A stretch of DNA of 64,000 bases from Bugulina stolonifera (Eukaryota > Bryozoa > Gymnolaemata > Cheilostomatida > Bugulidae). Numbering within the stretch: position 1 is the stretch's first letter; each line of letters starts with the position of its first letter. Shown here one piece after another: positions 37,801-50,000 of the stretch. The position numbers and the translations under genes were made by a program. The stretch spans positions 15,125,001-15,189,000 of the forward strand of contig OW285196.1 in assembly GCA_935421135.1 (NCBI GenBank). Direction: 5' to 3'. The notes below the pieces were generated by a model. The model had not been told where the DNA came from. It saw only the letters and a list, made by a program, of their open reading frames with translations, and made no database searches.

Positions 37801-39912
37801 AGCATCCAAGATTAGCTGAACTCCGCCACTTAGCCCTGCTGTATGCGATGTAAACTTCCCATCCCTGTTAAACTGGTAGCATATACCTAAAGGTAGAGAG
37901 ATGTGTGAGAAATGTCTAGAATAAGCACCCATCTGGAAGTGCCAGAATATTGTTGATAAGAAAATGAGATTTTAGATCATGGGAGTGAAAAATAATTGAA
38001 ATAAATAAATCTTTTGATAGCAGATCATTCTCATTGCTTTTAGTAAATTCTTGCTAACTTTAGAAATTTTGGAATTTTTAGATAGTTTAAAAGTATGACA
38101 CGCGGCTAGATAGTTACCAGCATCTGTTTTGACTTGAGTCAGCATTTGTTCACATGGAAATTGACTGCCTTTAATAAGGCAAGTTACAAATGTTTCCTCC
38201 ATAGTATGAGCTAGTTCTTTAAGATGGCTTTCATGGTCTCGATTTGCATCAATCGTTCCCATCAAAACTGGGTCAGACCAATTGTACCTAAAATCATGAT
38301 CAAAATAATTCCAGAAAAACTCACCTAAAGTTAAACAACACCGATATCCAACTAATTATATATTTAATCTATATGTTTGCCCATTACAGATATTAAAACC
38401 TTGAACGTATTATAGATAATTCAAATTTATTAGCCTAATAAGGCCAAAATATTTGAAGTGTTGCAATCTCTAGCTAAGGTTTATATAGTGAACTGTAAAA
38501 TAAATAAGTTGAAAAAGTAGAAAAAAGCAGACATACACGTGTACATAGACCTATGAAGAGGTTTGTTTAATTACAACTGACTTGTTGGCAGGTGGTGGTG
38601 ATTGTGAAGAAGGTACATATATGTCCTTCATTACGTTACTCAGGAACTCCTTAAGCTCGGGAGGTGAAGCCGCCGTTTCAACTTTAGAATATTTCCAGTA
38701 GTTCTGGTTACAGAAAGTCACTGTGGGAAACTAAAATTTACGTAAAAATATTTGATAAATCTAATTCAAAGGTCTTAATTGTTGCAATCATTGACGATAG
38801 TGTCTGCAAAAGAAATTGATAACAATTGATTGTAAATACAATCAAAATCAATACACCTAAATTGGTATTGTGGAATTTTGTTTAAAATGTAAGGAGACTA
38901 ATTTTTTAAGGTAATAGTAAAGGTAAAGTGAGGCAAAATTGTACAGTTTGTTTGTACAGTTTACTTTGAGTGTAATTTATAATGTACATTAAATCTCATT
39001 TTAATTGTTAGAACTAGTAACAAACAGCTAAATTGAAGAGCTGTGCAGAGAGACACTCATATTGAGTCTTTTTCAAAATTTTCTGCTAACATGTAGAAAC
39101 TAAAACCCCTCTCAGTGGCACTTTACCTATCATATTATTTATTTCTTTATTTAATCTTACAGTCAGGTTTCTTGCATTCTTCACAGTAATTTGAGTTATG
39201 ATACTTCTCTTAAAGTAAGCATCCAGGAACAGATACCCAGCATAACAGAAGTATGTCAGCATTCCTATGATCATCATCCCCCAAATGACTCTGTATGACA
39301 ACAACACAGTGCCATGAGGTTACAAAAGCATCCAAATCTCTTTTTCTATCTTTTTCTGTCAAACTAAACTACACGTATGTAATGAGTGAAAATTTAATAC
39401 AGTCTCGTTACATATTAGTAGCGTTACAGTGTTGAGTTTAGAACACTCCAGCAGTTGAATGCTGTGGAGTCGAATCTCAGGAGTTTATTTTAGAGTACAT
39501 GGTGAATCATTCTGCACACTGTTACATCATGTAAGGTACGTGATATTGGAAAGTTGGCACTATTTGAACAATTAACTCTTTCTCAGTTCATGGTTAATGT
39601 TATTCAATCGCTAATGTGTGAGTGTAGAGTAGTTCATACTTGAGAAACAAGTACCACCTGCATACCCTGAGACAGTGAATTTGGTGTGAATTTATATTAC
39701 AATGAACAACTTAAATTTGAACTTTGATGTACATGTACATGTATATTTACAGTTAACAGCAATTAGTAAAATCCTGGATGTTCAGAGTTATACCAGTTGC
39801 TAGCCTACCTTCTCACAATAGATATCTCTTTTATCTTCACGTATCGTATCCCATGCATCGTGGTCTCCTGAGTGAACTTGTGCCAACTCTCTGTGATGCT
39901 AGCGGAAGCCAT
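25898..39912 (-). CDS. DEG/ENaC/ASIC-family sodium channel subunit, copy A
   Basis: Eleven exons on the minus strand: 39809-39912 (start), 39161-39290, 38582-38730, 38118-38287, 37750-37886, 37223-37321, 36731-36902, 30674-30736, 29871-30011, 26457-26567 and 25898-26067 (stop). All phases agree and give 481 aa. Family marks: the cytosolic His-Gly gating motif (TTMHGIRYV); TM1 in exon 2 (IWGMMIIGMLTYFCYAGYLF); FPTVTFCN just after it; a Cys-rich extracellular domain (PADDNQSNCFD, ECLISHILRACGCVDFLHP, CSCASSCEE); then ASLGGTLGVCIGASLLTLVEFIEFL, the pore-lining TM2 with the GAS selectivity filter. A trimeric, probably amiloride-type cation channel of the plasma membrane is expected; ligand unknown. 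An acceptor 2 nt before the ATG implies a 5' UTR exon. Introns 7 and 9 are swollen by a retrotransposon and minisatellites. It is paralogous to copy B, with which it shares identical lengths for exons 2, 5, 6, 8 and 10. Confidence 0.93.
26594..26985. repeat. 32-bp minisatellite, about 12 copies
   Basis: Unit AAAGGCACACACTATAGAAA plus GACGGGATAGTA, in intron 9 of channel copy A, starting about 25 bp from the exon 10 acceptor. Minus-strand ORFs here translate the repeat and are not genes. Confidence 0.93.
27500..28771. repeat. 17-bp minisatellite, about 75 copies
   Basis: Unit CATACCACAGTACAGTA/G repeated for 1.27 kb in intron 9 of channel copy A. Because 17 bp is not a multiple of 3, reading cycles through 17-residue periods; no frame of the unit holds a stop, so long spurious ORFs (up to 461 codons) appear on both strands. 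On the sense strand of the host gene every unit contains GGTATGTACTGT, which matches the GTATGT form of a splice donor, like the true donor of exon 9. Confidence 0.95.
28772..29599. mobile_element. Non-autonomous hAT-like element inserted in a minisatellite
   Basis: 828 bp with terminal inverted repeats CAGGGGTGGGACTAG (left) and its near match CAGGGGTGGGAGTCG read inward from the right. It has an exact 8-bp target duplication AGTACATA (28764-28771 and 29600-29607). The duplication is itself minisatellite sequence, so the element landed in the array after the array had formed. No transposase encoded. Confidence 0.85.
29600..29868. repeat. About 27-bp minisatellite beside an exon 9 donor
   Basis: Units of GTACATACCATACATGTAGT type, about 9 copies, ending two bases before the splice donor of channel A exon 9 (29871). 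The donor itself (read CG|GTATGTAC on the minus strand) matches the TGGTATGTAC of the repeat. Confidence 0.85.
30195..30461. mobile_element. Harbinger-like MITE, 267 bp
   Basis: Terminal inverted repeats AGGTGTCTTCGCGACCT and AGGTGTCTTTGCGACCT (right end inward), flanked by TTA on both sides (30192-30194, 30462-30464). A 3-bp TTA duplication fits PIF/Harbinger. It lies in intron 8 of channel copy A and is GC-richer than its surroundings. Confidence 0.75.
31271..31322. promoter_or_regulatory. Perfect GC-rich hairpin just upstream of the LTR TATA box
   Basis: Arms 31271-31292 and 31301-31322 are exact reverse complements (starting ACTTCCGGACGACC) with an 8-nt loop TCTTTTCC. It ends 8 bp before the TATA box. 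The 3' LTR copy has one arm mismatch. The related solo LTR at 44057 lacks this segment and the TATA box. Confidence 0.85.
31331..31338 (+). promoter_or_regulatory. LTR TATA box
   Basis: TATATAAA in the 5' LTR, repeated at 35779-35786 in the 3' LTR; a plausible core promoter for the element. Confidence 0.7.
31659..31675 (+). promoter_or_regulatory. Primer-binding site
   Basis: TGGTGGCAGCGGTGGGA begins two bases after the 5' LTR. TGG pairs with a tRNA CCA-3' end; the tRNA species was not identified. Confidence 0.65.
31992..35429 (+). CDS. Gag-like protein of the LTR retrotransposon, 1145 aa
   Basis: One uninterrupted ORF from ATG to a TAG two bases before the polypurine tract. Residues 1-165 match the general pattern of a retrotransposon Gag (capsid) domain: FIEDFTAMAERCNWND, ARLIRLRAALHGPA, FSRLREQYGLSAREARWKLSTLEQ and LRDYAALIRRLM. 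Residues about 205-330 hold four to five tandem repeats of PTDTSEPVPVDEPIPT. A long Pro/Ser/Thr-rich disordered part follows. Near residues 795-865 are two adjacent Cys/His fingers, CAKCGF with HIWQH and then YCRCGR with GHH, instead of the usual CCHC nucleic-acid knuckle. The last 80 residues form a charged helical segment (HLEPLYAREIALRELANQHL). No protease or polymerase motif was seen. Base composition is GC-richer than the host. The protein presumably assembles particles around element RNA. Confidence 0.85.
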   Translation: MDRIRNLLQQVMYQAEQDLKTLSYNGQEDVELFIEDFTAMAERCNWNDRARLIRLRAALHGPAQECGRPRSVEEIFSRLREQYGLSAREARWKLSTLEQPAHTSLRDYAALIRRLMATAFEGAPPASLEEWAVEKFCLSVHDRGLRWYYTWLQPDDMEEALETGTAFQSNKGGKANPPKPQEELPADLLRKALHTLLQKCQGTDDGPTDTLEPVPVDEPIPTGAQQGEGGPPHIGRPQRPTDTSEPVPVDEPIPTEAKPKKSGPNHNGRPQRPTDTSEPVPVDEPIPTAAKPKKSGPNHNGRPLRPTDTSEPVLVEEPIPTKPKVKSSHSKQKTPRVTSPSHSRPTASPTPVTVDEPKPTRPTPGKKRPHSKPDTSEVTTDHPPRLKGRLICPAPSDQTSQGKPDLSSTQKDQQDLATSRPDTNQQLIPAQIQYAPTDDLSCVELPDTTVQVRGLRIDTEQTVLDQTRELPLNLSKNVQVSTARPDPEDAKCRVAEPQDIIPTTEIQSILPAVQVHKAKRSCTESSIAEQFQPKIQIAELSKSPKVDKKQSKATIAVFPRLFDESNKENVPEALPTIEPIAHPSASINTTAHRRVVLSRPALHRSTCIPTCGNSCTPRVTGEVNSSTRILSHSRADETATPSSMDHSNQPVFTAEGKQISVLPVRTESELEVQSTPVRLSGMNSLSLPTRHRPVGTEENSPEHSHRKEHELEGGGYTSDELCVVDASPLRKTLTPDGTPPPTPPPVTSTLKLATIKLHKLTDKLPIESSQHSGATKPWISTFTQQARDDLARRSQPNLKCAKCGFSGTLKRLNIHIWQHFARFYCRCGRSSVSRDALGHHFSRRSSICGKRLFLTDGPSYGALMEWWGVKDPPPFLPCRPTMDGQSGTNKPVYLPSSSSTRKRPPKRRHSPSPEQTPDSAPSDATSSSSSSPTTPAGPSLWRPPASTSAVSVGPPGRRGRLPSWKTRPAPRKSMPAPQSGPLYEGSPPKVSCAASCTASPTLLIEPLQSRPTLEVSPHRSPYTPARDLLRATPDSPAVQSPPPASPVLTQPNATRPASPDPSFMQQLAELKPRIHYLASRQQVGDTLRQHLEPLYAREIALRELANQHLNHPRQLQLVQADLDIVSRESTLYRTLLNLTLETPMT
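35431..35442 (+). promoter_or_regulatory. Polypurine tract
   Basis: GTGAGGGGGCTA immediately before the 3' LTR, where plus-strand priming is expected. Confidence 0.6.
35443..36105 (+). repeat. 3' LTR
   Basis: 663 bp, two mismatches to the 5' LTR. Confidence 0.93.
36464..36511. repeat. Short CCATTGACCATTG tandem repeat
   Basis: Five to six copies of a 7-10 bp CCATTG(A/C)C unit in intron 7 of channel copy A, right of the retrotransposon. Confidence 0.7.
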
Positions 39913-41084
39913 ATCTGAAATAAAAATATAACAAAGAGTAAAGCAAACAGCAAATCTCATCCAAAGAAATTGTAGACATTTCATGTCTACATTTGACTAG
40001 ATTTTACTTCAATGTTGGTAGCATTCCTCAGGTAATTCTTAACATTTAGAGTACCATGAAAATGTGTATTGAAATACAATGTACCCGCAGCTAAAAAGAG
40101 ACAGCTGAAGCTTTAGAATAAATTATATAACTAATAAATTGCCAATAAAGTGCTGAGTAACTAAACATCTACTGTATGCACAGTAAGTATGAATAATTAA
40201 TGATAAGTATACTTACTTATCAACTCAAGCATAGTAATTATAGGAATGGAATACTAACTGTCAATAGCAACAGTATTAGTAAGGACGACTCATAGACCAA
40301 AGCACTTGAAACTCGTTCTCTGCGGAAGAAATGATTCTGGTTGAAAAAGGAATACGTAATCATATAATATTGATCTACTTATTTCAAGCCAACTTACAAT
40401 AATGTAATCACGTATGTTGTATACAATTAGTTTATGTGTAGACACAGAGAAAACAGCATGGAGTGCTGTAGAGCCATTTACTCAGGCTCAAACCCTTTAC
40501 TAGAAGATGGATATGAAAAATGTAAGAGCAAGATTAGTAGGACAAGAAGGTCTGTGATTAGCGACAACATTCGACGAGTGTCTACAGGAAGCAGCCATTT
40601 TAAACTTCACGAGTGATTACTGTAATAGCCTGATGATTACGAATGAAGATTTGTGTTTAACTTTCTGATTATCATGAATAATTGAAGTCAAAAGACAAGA
40701 TATTGATCTCAATGATGTCTTAGTCTTCTACTTTAGCAGCAAATCTTACATCTACATCTAGTTGTTGATGTACTGTTGTGAATAGCAGAGAGCTTCATCT
40801 GGTCTCCAGACTAACATTAAATTTTGCTTCTTATAACCTGAAAACAGCAGGTGGACGGACTATAGTTTAACATACATGTATAATTTTTACTAAATTTTTG
40901 TTTTAAGAATACTAAAGTTATATTCCTTTAAGTGATCAATGTTTAGACGTATTATACATTAAGTTACAGCTAACTATCGGCATTACTCTGTTGAAGTTTT
41001 TGTCACCAGATAACCATTTATTTAGCGAGAGAATGTATGAAGCATGCAGCTCAAATGTAAAATAATTTTGTAGAAAAAGCAGTG
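39913..41084. promoter_or_regulatory. Shared upstream region of the two head-to-head channel genes
   Basis: 1.17 kb separates the two divergent start codons. On the minus side an acceptor (TTTATTTCAG) 2 nt before the ATG shows that a noncoding first exon of copy A lies somewhere in this interval. No clear TATA box was identified; both promoters should be here. Confidence 0.5.
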
Positions 41085-44000
41085 ATGAGAGATCAGGAAA
41101 AGGAAGAAAAGGGTTGGCAGCACTTCTCCAGTGAGAGCGGCATTCATGGTGTGAGATATCTAGGGATGAAAGAAGCTTCTCCAGTCCGAAGGTAGGCCGG
41201 GAATCTACACACTATTCGCCTACTACGACGTTTTATCAAACCAAACTAAAGCTTGAACTAAATATTATAATCTTCTATTATTGATAACCAACCTTTCTCT
41301 CAAACAGATCAGTAAAGGAAATTGGCGAACTGTCTTCTACCTTTAGTTTTAGGAAGCTATCTAGACTCTATCATTAAAGGTAAATAGTAGTACAAGACGC
41401 ATTTTTTATTTCGATTTATTACCTAATATATATTGCTACTTTTCCAAGTAACATCATCAGAGGTTAAATGAATCCTTCATCCTCTGACGATGTTACTTGG
41501 GCAAGTAACGAAATATTAGGTAATAAATCGAAATAACAAATGTGTCTCGTACTACTATTTATAATTACAGTGTAAAATATTAGCCCACACCAACATCATT
41601 AAAGTTGGATTTGAAACTTTGACATCTGTCAATCAATCAGTATATGGCAGAGTATAGCTAATCAAACATTCACATATTTTAGTGCACAATAAATGTAAGG
41701 CCTACTCAGGGTAGTGTGACCAATTAACTTGGTGGAACTATGACTGTTGATTTTTATTAAAACATAATATCGTTCGTTCATCCAAATACTTTCATTGTTT
41801 TGTAGAGGAATATGGCTGTTCTTTATAGGAGTTGCCTTGGGATACCTTTTAGCTGCTAGCTATCTCTTTCTTAGAGATTACGACAAGAAGCTAACTAAGA
41901 CCAAAGTTAAAGTCAAAAATGCCTCTAATCTCACAGTAAGTGTTTTACCATTATGTCAAAAATTATGGATTGATCTGCTTTGTTAAAGACTGTTACACAA
42001 ATTGTGTAGCATATCGTGTAGTCTACTGTGCTTGCTATCTAGTGCATATGATACAATGTGACTGTGTATGATACAATGTAAAGGTGACTGTATAAATTAT
42101 ACAGGGTGACTGTACATGGTACAAGATCAGTGCATAATGCAAATGATACAATCTACATGTATAATTATGTAAATTATACAATGTAACTGTACATGTACAT
42201 GTATATCATGCCAACTGCATGTACTTTATGATGCACTGTTTTTGTGGAGCTGACTGGTGAACTAATGTAAGAGGTCAAGCATAAAAAATTATGTCTTTAT
42301 TGTAGTTGCCCACCGTTACTATATGCAATAGAAACTATTGGAAGACATCAAGTATTTATTTAACTAACATTTCACAAGAGGCAATGAGGGATGCTGAGCA
42401 GATCATGTCAGACGTGTACGGAGGCCAAGTGGAGAGCATTCCTAAAGACAAGTAAGTACTTGAATTTATTGCCATGTGTGCACATTACATTGGTAGTTTT
42501 GGCTGTCCACAGTAGCTCCGAGCTCACACACTATCTCTACATGTAAACTGACGATGTCTATACTAGTGCTGCCAAATTCATTACACATTTGTAGGTGCAG
42601 AATGCAAGATACCTAAACACACTCCCCATTCGATAGTGACATTACGTTTTTACTGACCGCTCAAATTTTATCTAGGTGAAAGTTATTAATTAATTAATAA
42701 GCAATGTGATCACTTAATTTTTTACCCTGTTAAACAGAATTTAGTTTGGGCAATTAAATAGTGCATGTATTGATTAAATAGCTTTCTGTTTGCATAATAG
42801 GCATATTTCCATGTCCATAGATACAATTGGAGTGATCCAAGATGGCAGCCATACGCAATGGATTCAGAAGGTGTCTCAGATAAGGTTGATCACACAATGA
42901 GAAGCATGGCACACGGTTTAGAGGAAACATACAAGTACTGTGCAGTGAAGGGAAGAGCTGTCAGCTGTTCGGATATACTGACTGAAGTAAAAACTGACGC
43001 AGGTACATTCATTACTCTGTAGGACATAGTGTAAGTTATCTAAGCAATAGCGACATCAATGTGTGAGGTTTACTCTATCTCAACCCCTATTCTAGCACAG
43101 AGACAGGACCGCCATTCTATTACTAAGGGTTAGATGTCAAACACTCGGTGCATGTAGTTGCAGATCTGCACTGAGTATACTACTAATAAGACATCAAACA
43201 CCACATGTTCAATATTTCGAGAAATTGAAAGTCAATAAGAGCAGTAGCTGGTCAACAGTGAACCTCTCCTGAGACTAAACACGTGAGCTGGTAGGACCAT
43301 ATGCACACAAGCTCATAGACTGTTAAAAGTATAATAATGGCATTATGGTAATGCAATCCTTATAATAGTTATTAATTATTCATCTCTTAAAACGCGCAGT
43401 TACTTTAAAATGGCTACCCTATTCATCATATTATTCTATCAATATTGCTCCATTGCAGGTTATTGTTACCAGTTTAATGCTGATGGAAAGTTCTACACCA
43501 ATGCAGCAGGAATGAGTGGAGGAGTCCAACTGTTTATGAATGTTTTATCTGAGGAGTATCTGATTGGTCCATATTCCTACTCCGAGGGCTTTTTTGTAAG
43601 TAGAGACTACAGTCTACAGTACTCTGTACTTTGTAAGTAGAGACCACAGTCTACAATACTCTGTATAGTCTGCGAGTAGTTACAACAGGGATGCAAGCCA
43701 ACAACTACATGTACAGATAGTTTGATTGAATACTAGGTTTGCTTGTATAGACAGATACTTGCATTGACCTGTATTTCACTGGCTAGACTCTAGAACAGCA
43801 CTACAAATTATCATGGAGCAGGAATTTGCATCTTTGGGCTGAGGATGTCAGTTGTCAGCGTTTCTTCACAATACTGGGTTCGCATTCTCCTTACTAACAA
43901 ACCTTTAGTCTGTTGGAGGTTTACCGGGACAGTGTAGACTTCATGTCTAGGTGTAAGACATCTCATTCAAGAGGTTACGTTTACATCATTTTGGAGTCAA

Positions 44001-47000
44001 AGCAATTCAAAAATGTCGACAATCTTTGAGGAATCCATTAAATTTTCATGCAGTATTGTAATGGTATACCTAACCACCTGACATTAATTACAATGTGTAC
44101 CCATATGTACATGTGTATCTGCTTGTATTCCTTACTACTTAGTCGAATATTGTTTGTATACTTGAATATGGCATTACTGAGTCATTGTACTGCTTTTTAT
44201 ACCCATGTAAAGAGGCCCGACCTCTCAGAATTACCTGATATTCATTCTGTATATGATTTGGATGATTCTAAGCATCTTTTGTAATAACCCGACCTATTTT
44301 GGGTCGGCCATCGTAAACAAGCATAACTCGGGATCACATGGGTCGTCTTTGGTAGTTCTTTGACTACTGACTCCGATCAATCTTTCATGTAATGAGAAGG
44401 CCTAGCACCACTCATAGGCACTTCATTTTGGGTCGGAAGTCGTCTTAGGACGACCATACAAGAAACCAAAAACCATTACAATATTTCCAGGTGGCACTTC
44501 ATGACTCTGGGACCGTTCCACTGGTTGCAGAACTGGGGCATGGAGCAGCACCAGGTACAGAAATCAGCCTGACAATTCAGAGACAAGAGGTAATGTAGAT
44601 CTCAATTAATGTACAATTTGAAAGTTACACACATAAACAAGTTTAAAGGTGTCGACAAAATTTATGCGTCAAAACTATGAACTACAACACCGTAACAGTC
44701 AACTAACCAACCTGTTATTACATTGGTATGCCAAGGCCGCAAGAGACTTGTTAAGCTAGTGGAAATATTGCTGTTTCTTACAAATGGTTGTTTTAATGTA
44801 CGGATTAAATCTTGATTTTTGTCTAAAAGCCGAGATTATTACGTTATCCTTATATCATCGCACTTGCACTAAAGATAATCATTAAGGAGATGGAAGTAAT
44901 TACATGTACGTTTAAATTGAAGATCAATCGGCAGCCTCCTCCAGCTGACCAATCAGATTGCTTTGATGCGGAGACTCTACCCAATCCCTTGAAATTTTAC
45001 AAGATATACTCATTCTCAGCTTGCTACATGGAGTGTAAAACGTCATACGTGACCAACAAGTGTGGATGTCGGGATGTATTGTACCCTGGTATGTTGAAAT
45101 ATAACACATTATCTGCTAGAAATGTTCTCACTGCATAAAAACTAAGTAAACAGGAATAGTTGAAGTAATGTTTGCAATACTCACTAAATACTACTCCATA
45201 TAATATGAAGGTTAGTTATTAATAGACAGCCATGTACCTCAATATTGCGGTATGCAACTCAAATAGTTGCTTTATGTTATTGAACATCTAGTGTTTAGTT
45301 ACTTGTAGTTGATTGCATTATTATAATATTGTATTATTGTATTGTGTTATTAAAGGACCCCTCTCACCGTTTTTGTTTACACTTTGAGACACCCACGTGC
45401 TCGCTAGAGCAAACGTCATGATTGGTTACTTGCACTGTATTATAATTGGCTAACTAAATCGCATGTGCATGTACACGTGTGGGAAAATCCATCGGGTGAT
45501 CGATGGGAATCAGTTGACTGTGGACAGAATAGAATATAGTATTTTGCTTTTGCCAAAATGAAATTATTGTTGCAAGATGAAAATGCTATCGAGAGATGAT
45601 ACGATACAAGGTATATGGCAAGCATAGCAAAAATTGCAATCAAATCATTGAAAGTAACTTTGTTTTCTTTTTGATTTTAATTTAATTTTTAATTTTAATG
45701 TACTATGATCTATCTATGTCACAGTGTAATTAATATTAAAAAATATCTATACATGTGAATATAGCAATGATGATTATTGTTATTTACCCCTTGCTCACAT
45801 TGATACATAAATGATTTGTTAAAATAACATGCTAGTTACTTATGGCTAATTATATTATACATCATTCATATATCATATTACATGTACTTTACTATTTTAA
45901 ACTCTACTAAAATGGATAAAATGCAAATTGGAAATAAAATATTGGGATTATAATATTAACTTTATTAACTAGGATTGTTGCTGTCTACATATATGTAGGC
46001 CTATATGCAGTACCTGATCAAAAATTTAATTTATTGAATTTCAAAATAATTGCATTATTTGATTGCAGCCGTAAGTAAAATAAACTTTTGATGACACTAT
46101 ATTCAACTCATTTTCTTTCTCTATTGTAATAATAATACTATGATGACTAAAATGTGTGTAATGAATGCTTCTTTTTAGTAGTTTGTCAAGACTATGACCC
46201 AGGAATGTGAAGTCCCATCAATCGCAACCATACTTGAGTGACGAGTATTGTACCTTGGACACTAAGTTGACTCGTTTTACATAGGTATACATAAGGTAAG
46301 TGCATCATACACTTTCAAGATTCAGCAAAGTTTTCACTGTAAACACTGCTGTATGTACATATTACTTTCCTGTACTGTGGTTTTTGGAATGTAGCCTAGC
46401 AAAATCAGCGTCAGTTTGATTTGTATTCATCATTTTCAATCTAGTACATTGTACCTAGCAGTTATATTCTGTTGCTTAGTGTGGGCTGATTTTAAGTACC
46501 ATCTGTTGACGTTAATATACTTTTAGGTGATCCAATAGTATGATCACATGTTCACATAATGTTGTAGAAAGATCTACCAAGCAACATGCTTGAACTGGCG
46601 TACTTACCAACAATTTGAGCAGCTAAATCAATCGTGAGGTTTGTAAAGTATTCACTGGTACCTTCAAATATTAGTATTCTGATACAATTGGAATTTTTTT
46701 CATTTATATATGTATTAGTAGTTGGCCTGATACTTCATGTATGATCGCTCAGTAAATAGAATTTCTATGAGTACAGTACGTGTTGTATTTGATGTCTTTG
46801 ATAGCCAATTCTAGTTTGATTTTGTCTATATTGTGCAGTTACCTTAATGATCTTTTCTATTTATTAATTTGATTGTTACTGCCACGTTTCAAGTGATCGT
46901 AACCCACAAGCTTTAATGTTAACAAGAACTAATATTATGCACTCATGGTTATTTGCAATTAGCCGAGTAGAGTTAGCTTGTTCCAAGATGTCATTATTTT

Positions 47001-50000
47001 GAATTCCAAGATTACTCATTTATTGTATGTTAAACATTTTTATGTGTTTGCAGTCATAGTCAATTGAAAATACATGCGGCTCAAAATTTATACTTTATAG
47101 ACTATTGTATTCGATTTGACATGTATTTTGTGCTATTTTTCTTATCTTTCCCGGTCTTTACGGAGGGTTTATTTTACTAGATGAAACCGCAATTTTCCAT
47201 TTGTAAATACATGTAAGTGCTGTTGTTATGAACATTAATTTACTGATTATCTACCAATACAAACTCTAGAAAAAATTTATTGCCCTCTACGTTTTATGAC
47301 ACTGAGCTATGATTGCAAGATTGATTTAGGCCTGTTAGTATACTTTTGGCAAAGTGCTGGAGACTAAAATCAATAGCCATGGAATCATGTGTACATGTAT
47401 AAATCCGCCTGACTATGATGCATGCACATTTCAACAAAAATGTTTGAAATGATTTGGTCTGTCGTACTCTCTGAAAATGTAATCGTCATTCTTAGTTATT
47501 AAATATGAGAACATCAAATGACTATTCAACTTCAATATCTTGAAACATTTATTGTTGATTTACGTCATCTGTTTATAACAAAATACAACAATGAAAACAG
47601 CGGAAACCAGGGTAAAATACATGTGTAAAGTATTGAACATGAACAGTGTTTGTATAATATACATTGCGGGCAGAAGTCATAATGAGATACACAGTCCATG
47701 TAGGGCGCCAGCAGAAGTTTGTTTTCAATCGTAATCGTTCACCTAGAATGCTGAGGCACTATAACGCTTCACCTTTTATATAGTTACTTGATGAGGAAAC
47801 CTCTTGGAGTACGGGTGAAATGTACATTTAGAACACTTCTTTTGCAATCCAATATGTATTATCTGCAATTCAAAATGTAGAGCATTTTATTAAGAAAAAT
47901 GATTGTGACCATCACCAAAATTATATTGCTATTCCGAAGAAAAAACATCAATGGTTGGGTTCAACTCCCACAACAGAATTTTCCACCCTGTTGAATAGCT
48001 GATGCCGGAGTACTAGTACTGATAACCAAGTTGATGTACATAACATATTACTGCTACAACACTTACCTATGCTTTTTCCAACACTGAAGATAAAGATGAT
48101 ATAGTGCAAGCTGTAGAATAGTTTGAATTTCCACGCCAGTGTCTGGTAGCATGGAATTGGTCTAGCTAGGTTCCCCTTCTTTCATACAGCTTTGGAATCT
48201 CACTGTGCTAAAAAATAATGATAGCAATATAATATTTATGGCGCCAAACACAATCCTTTAACATGGCTGCCCAATAGCAGAGCTAGTCGAGGGGCCTCCA
48301 CGGTTCCTAGAGCTGGATATTATTATAGTTCGATATGGTACAGAAGGAAGACCTTCTTCGAAATTAAAACTTCCTAAATCGCATAGGTTGTCGGTTTTGT
48401 TAGCTAAAGCATGATTGTGTATTTCACATTTTGCAAGAATAGACTGATGAAATCTACCTCAATGGGTTTATAAGTTTGTGCATAAATTTAATTCAAGAAG
48501 AAGGTTTTAGTGCTATATTGTAATGAGCCTTATCGCTACATAACAAATTATAAACACCTACCAGTAGAAAGAACTGGATGTAGAAATTGAGGTTGGCATT
48601 CGATTTACAAATTCTTCATCAAAGGTGAGTGTGCGTCTTTACCCTGCTCACCAGATCATTCCTTCCTTTTAGCAAACAATCAAATGCAACTATGTCTTTA
48701 TCGATGTCAGGAAAGTTACTTGCTGACAGCATTGGAACTAGTCTGTGATCAACACAGTGAGTACATCGTAAGATACAAATACAATAAAAACATAAAATTC
48801 TTTAGAAATGAAGCGTGGCTGTTTTAATCAAAAAGAAATTTTGACTATGTGGACATAAATAAAAGTATACTAGGTTAGCTCAGCTGCATTAGAGAGGTGA
48901 ATTTGTGTCTAATGAAGTTAGTATCAGTCCCACCAACTTTTTAGATTTAGCGGGGGGGGGGGGGGGGTTAAAAGAGTGAATAAACTAAATACAGTAATTC
49001 AAATATCTTGAATAGACCAGATCAGTCAATTGATTATTTTAGAAATAAATTTACGATGGAATTATTGTTTGTATTTACATTCAAATTTTGCTTGGCTAAA
49101 TGAATCAACTAACTAGTATATTTTCGCAGAATATGTGTATTGTAAATTGTATTTGAATATGCATATTGTAGATGCAAAGGCTTATTTTAAATTTGGTGAT
49201 CTAATACAACAATTTCAATACAATAACTTCACATTTTTGTAAAGTTCGTTGTCAAAACTCAATTGAATATTATATTCAATATCAAAATTCAGTTTCACAG
49301 TATTGTAATATAAATATGTTAAAATCATAATCACTTAGATTATAATTATTATAATTATATCACATCATATAGCCCAACTAATGTTATAATAATAATACAA
49401 AATATAATAATCATATGACTTACTTTTTGTGTTAAAAGTTATCCAATTTTATTAATCATTTATTTAATATTTAATATTTAATTTCAAACTTAGTCATTTG
49501 TTTGTTTTTTAAACAAAATAAATAAAAATGAGTACATATATTAAATGCTTACCATGCTGAGTATTGTGATGGCTGACAATCTGGCCATAAACTAAGCTCA
49601 TGTTTTTCAGAAAATGAAATTTATGAAATGAAAATCCAACTTTCGAATGCCATTCTTAGCGTTTCTGTGTACTATGAATTTTCAACTCAACCCATAGACA
49701 TGAACGCGGAGATAGATAGTACAGTATCTTGGTACTTGCAATAACTCTGTGATCAATTGTATTGTAAGCAAAATACCACGTGCAGACCGCTAGCATGGTC
49801 ATGTGACTTTGGTTTGTTTATAAAATTTGATATTAGTAAGATAATCCATAGTTTCGAATAAACAATGGCAGCTATAAAAATAAAACTTCTTTCGAGAGCG
49901 TAATATAAATTGAAGGGTGCATGGTTGCAAGTAGTATATGCCCATGGATTATTTTTGCATATTTCAGGCTACTTTTGAAAATATTTGCAAAAAACTAAAC

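Noticed and set aside
39421..39485. tRNA-like segment (GAGTCGAATCTC resembles a B box)
   Set aside because: No matching A box or cloverleaf could be drawn.
40434..40616. 60-codon ORF between the two channel genes
   Set aside because: No homology, no splice support, and it lies in the expected promoter/5' UTR region.
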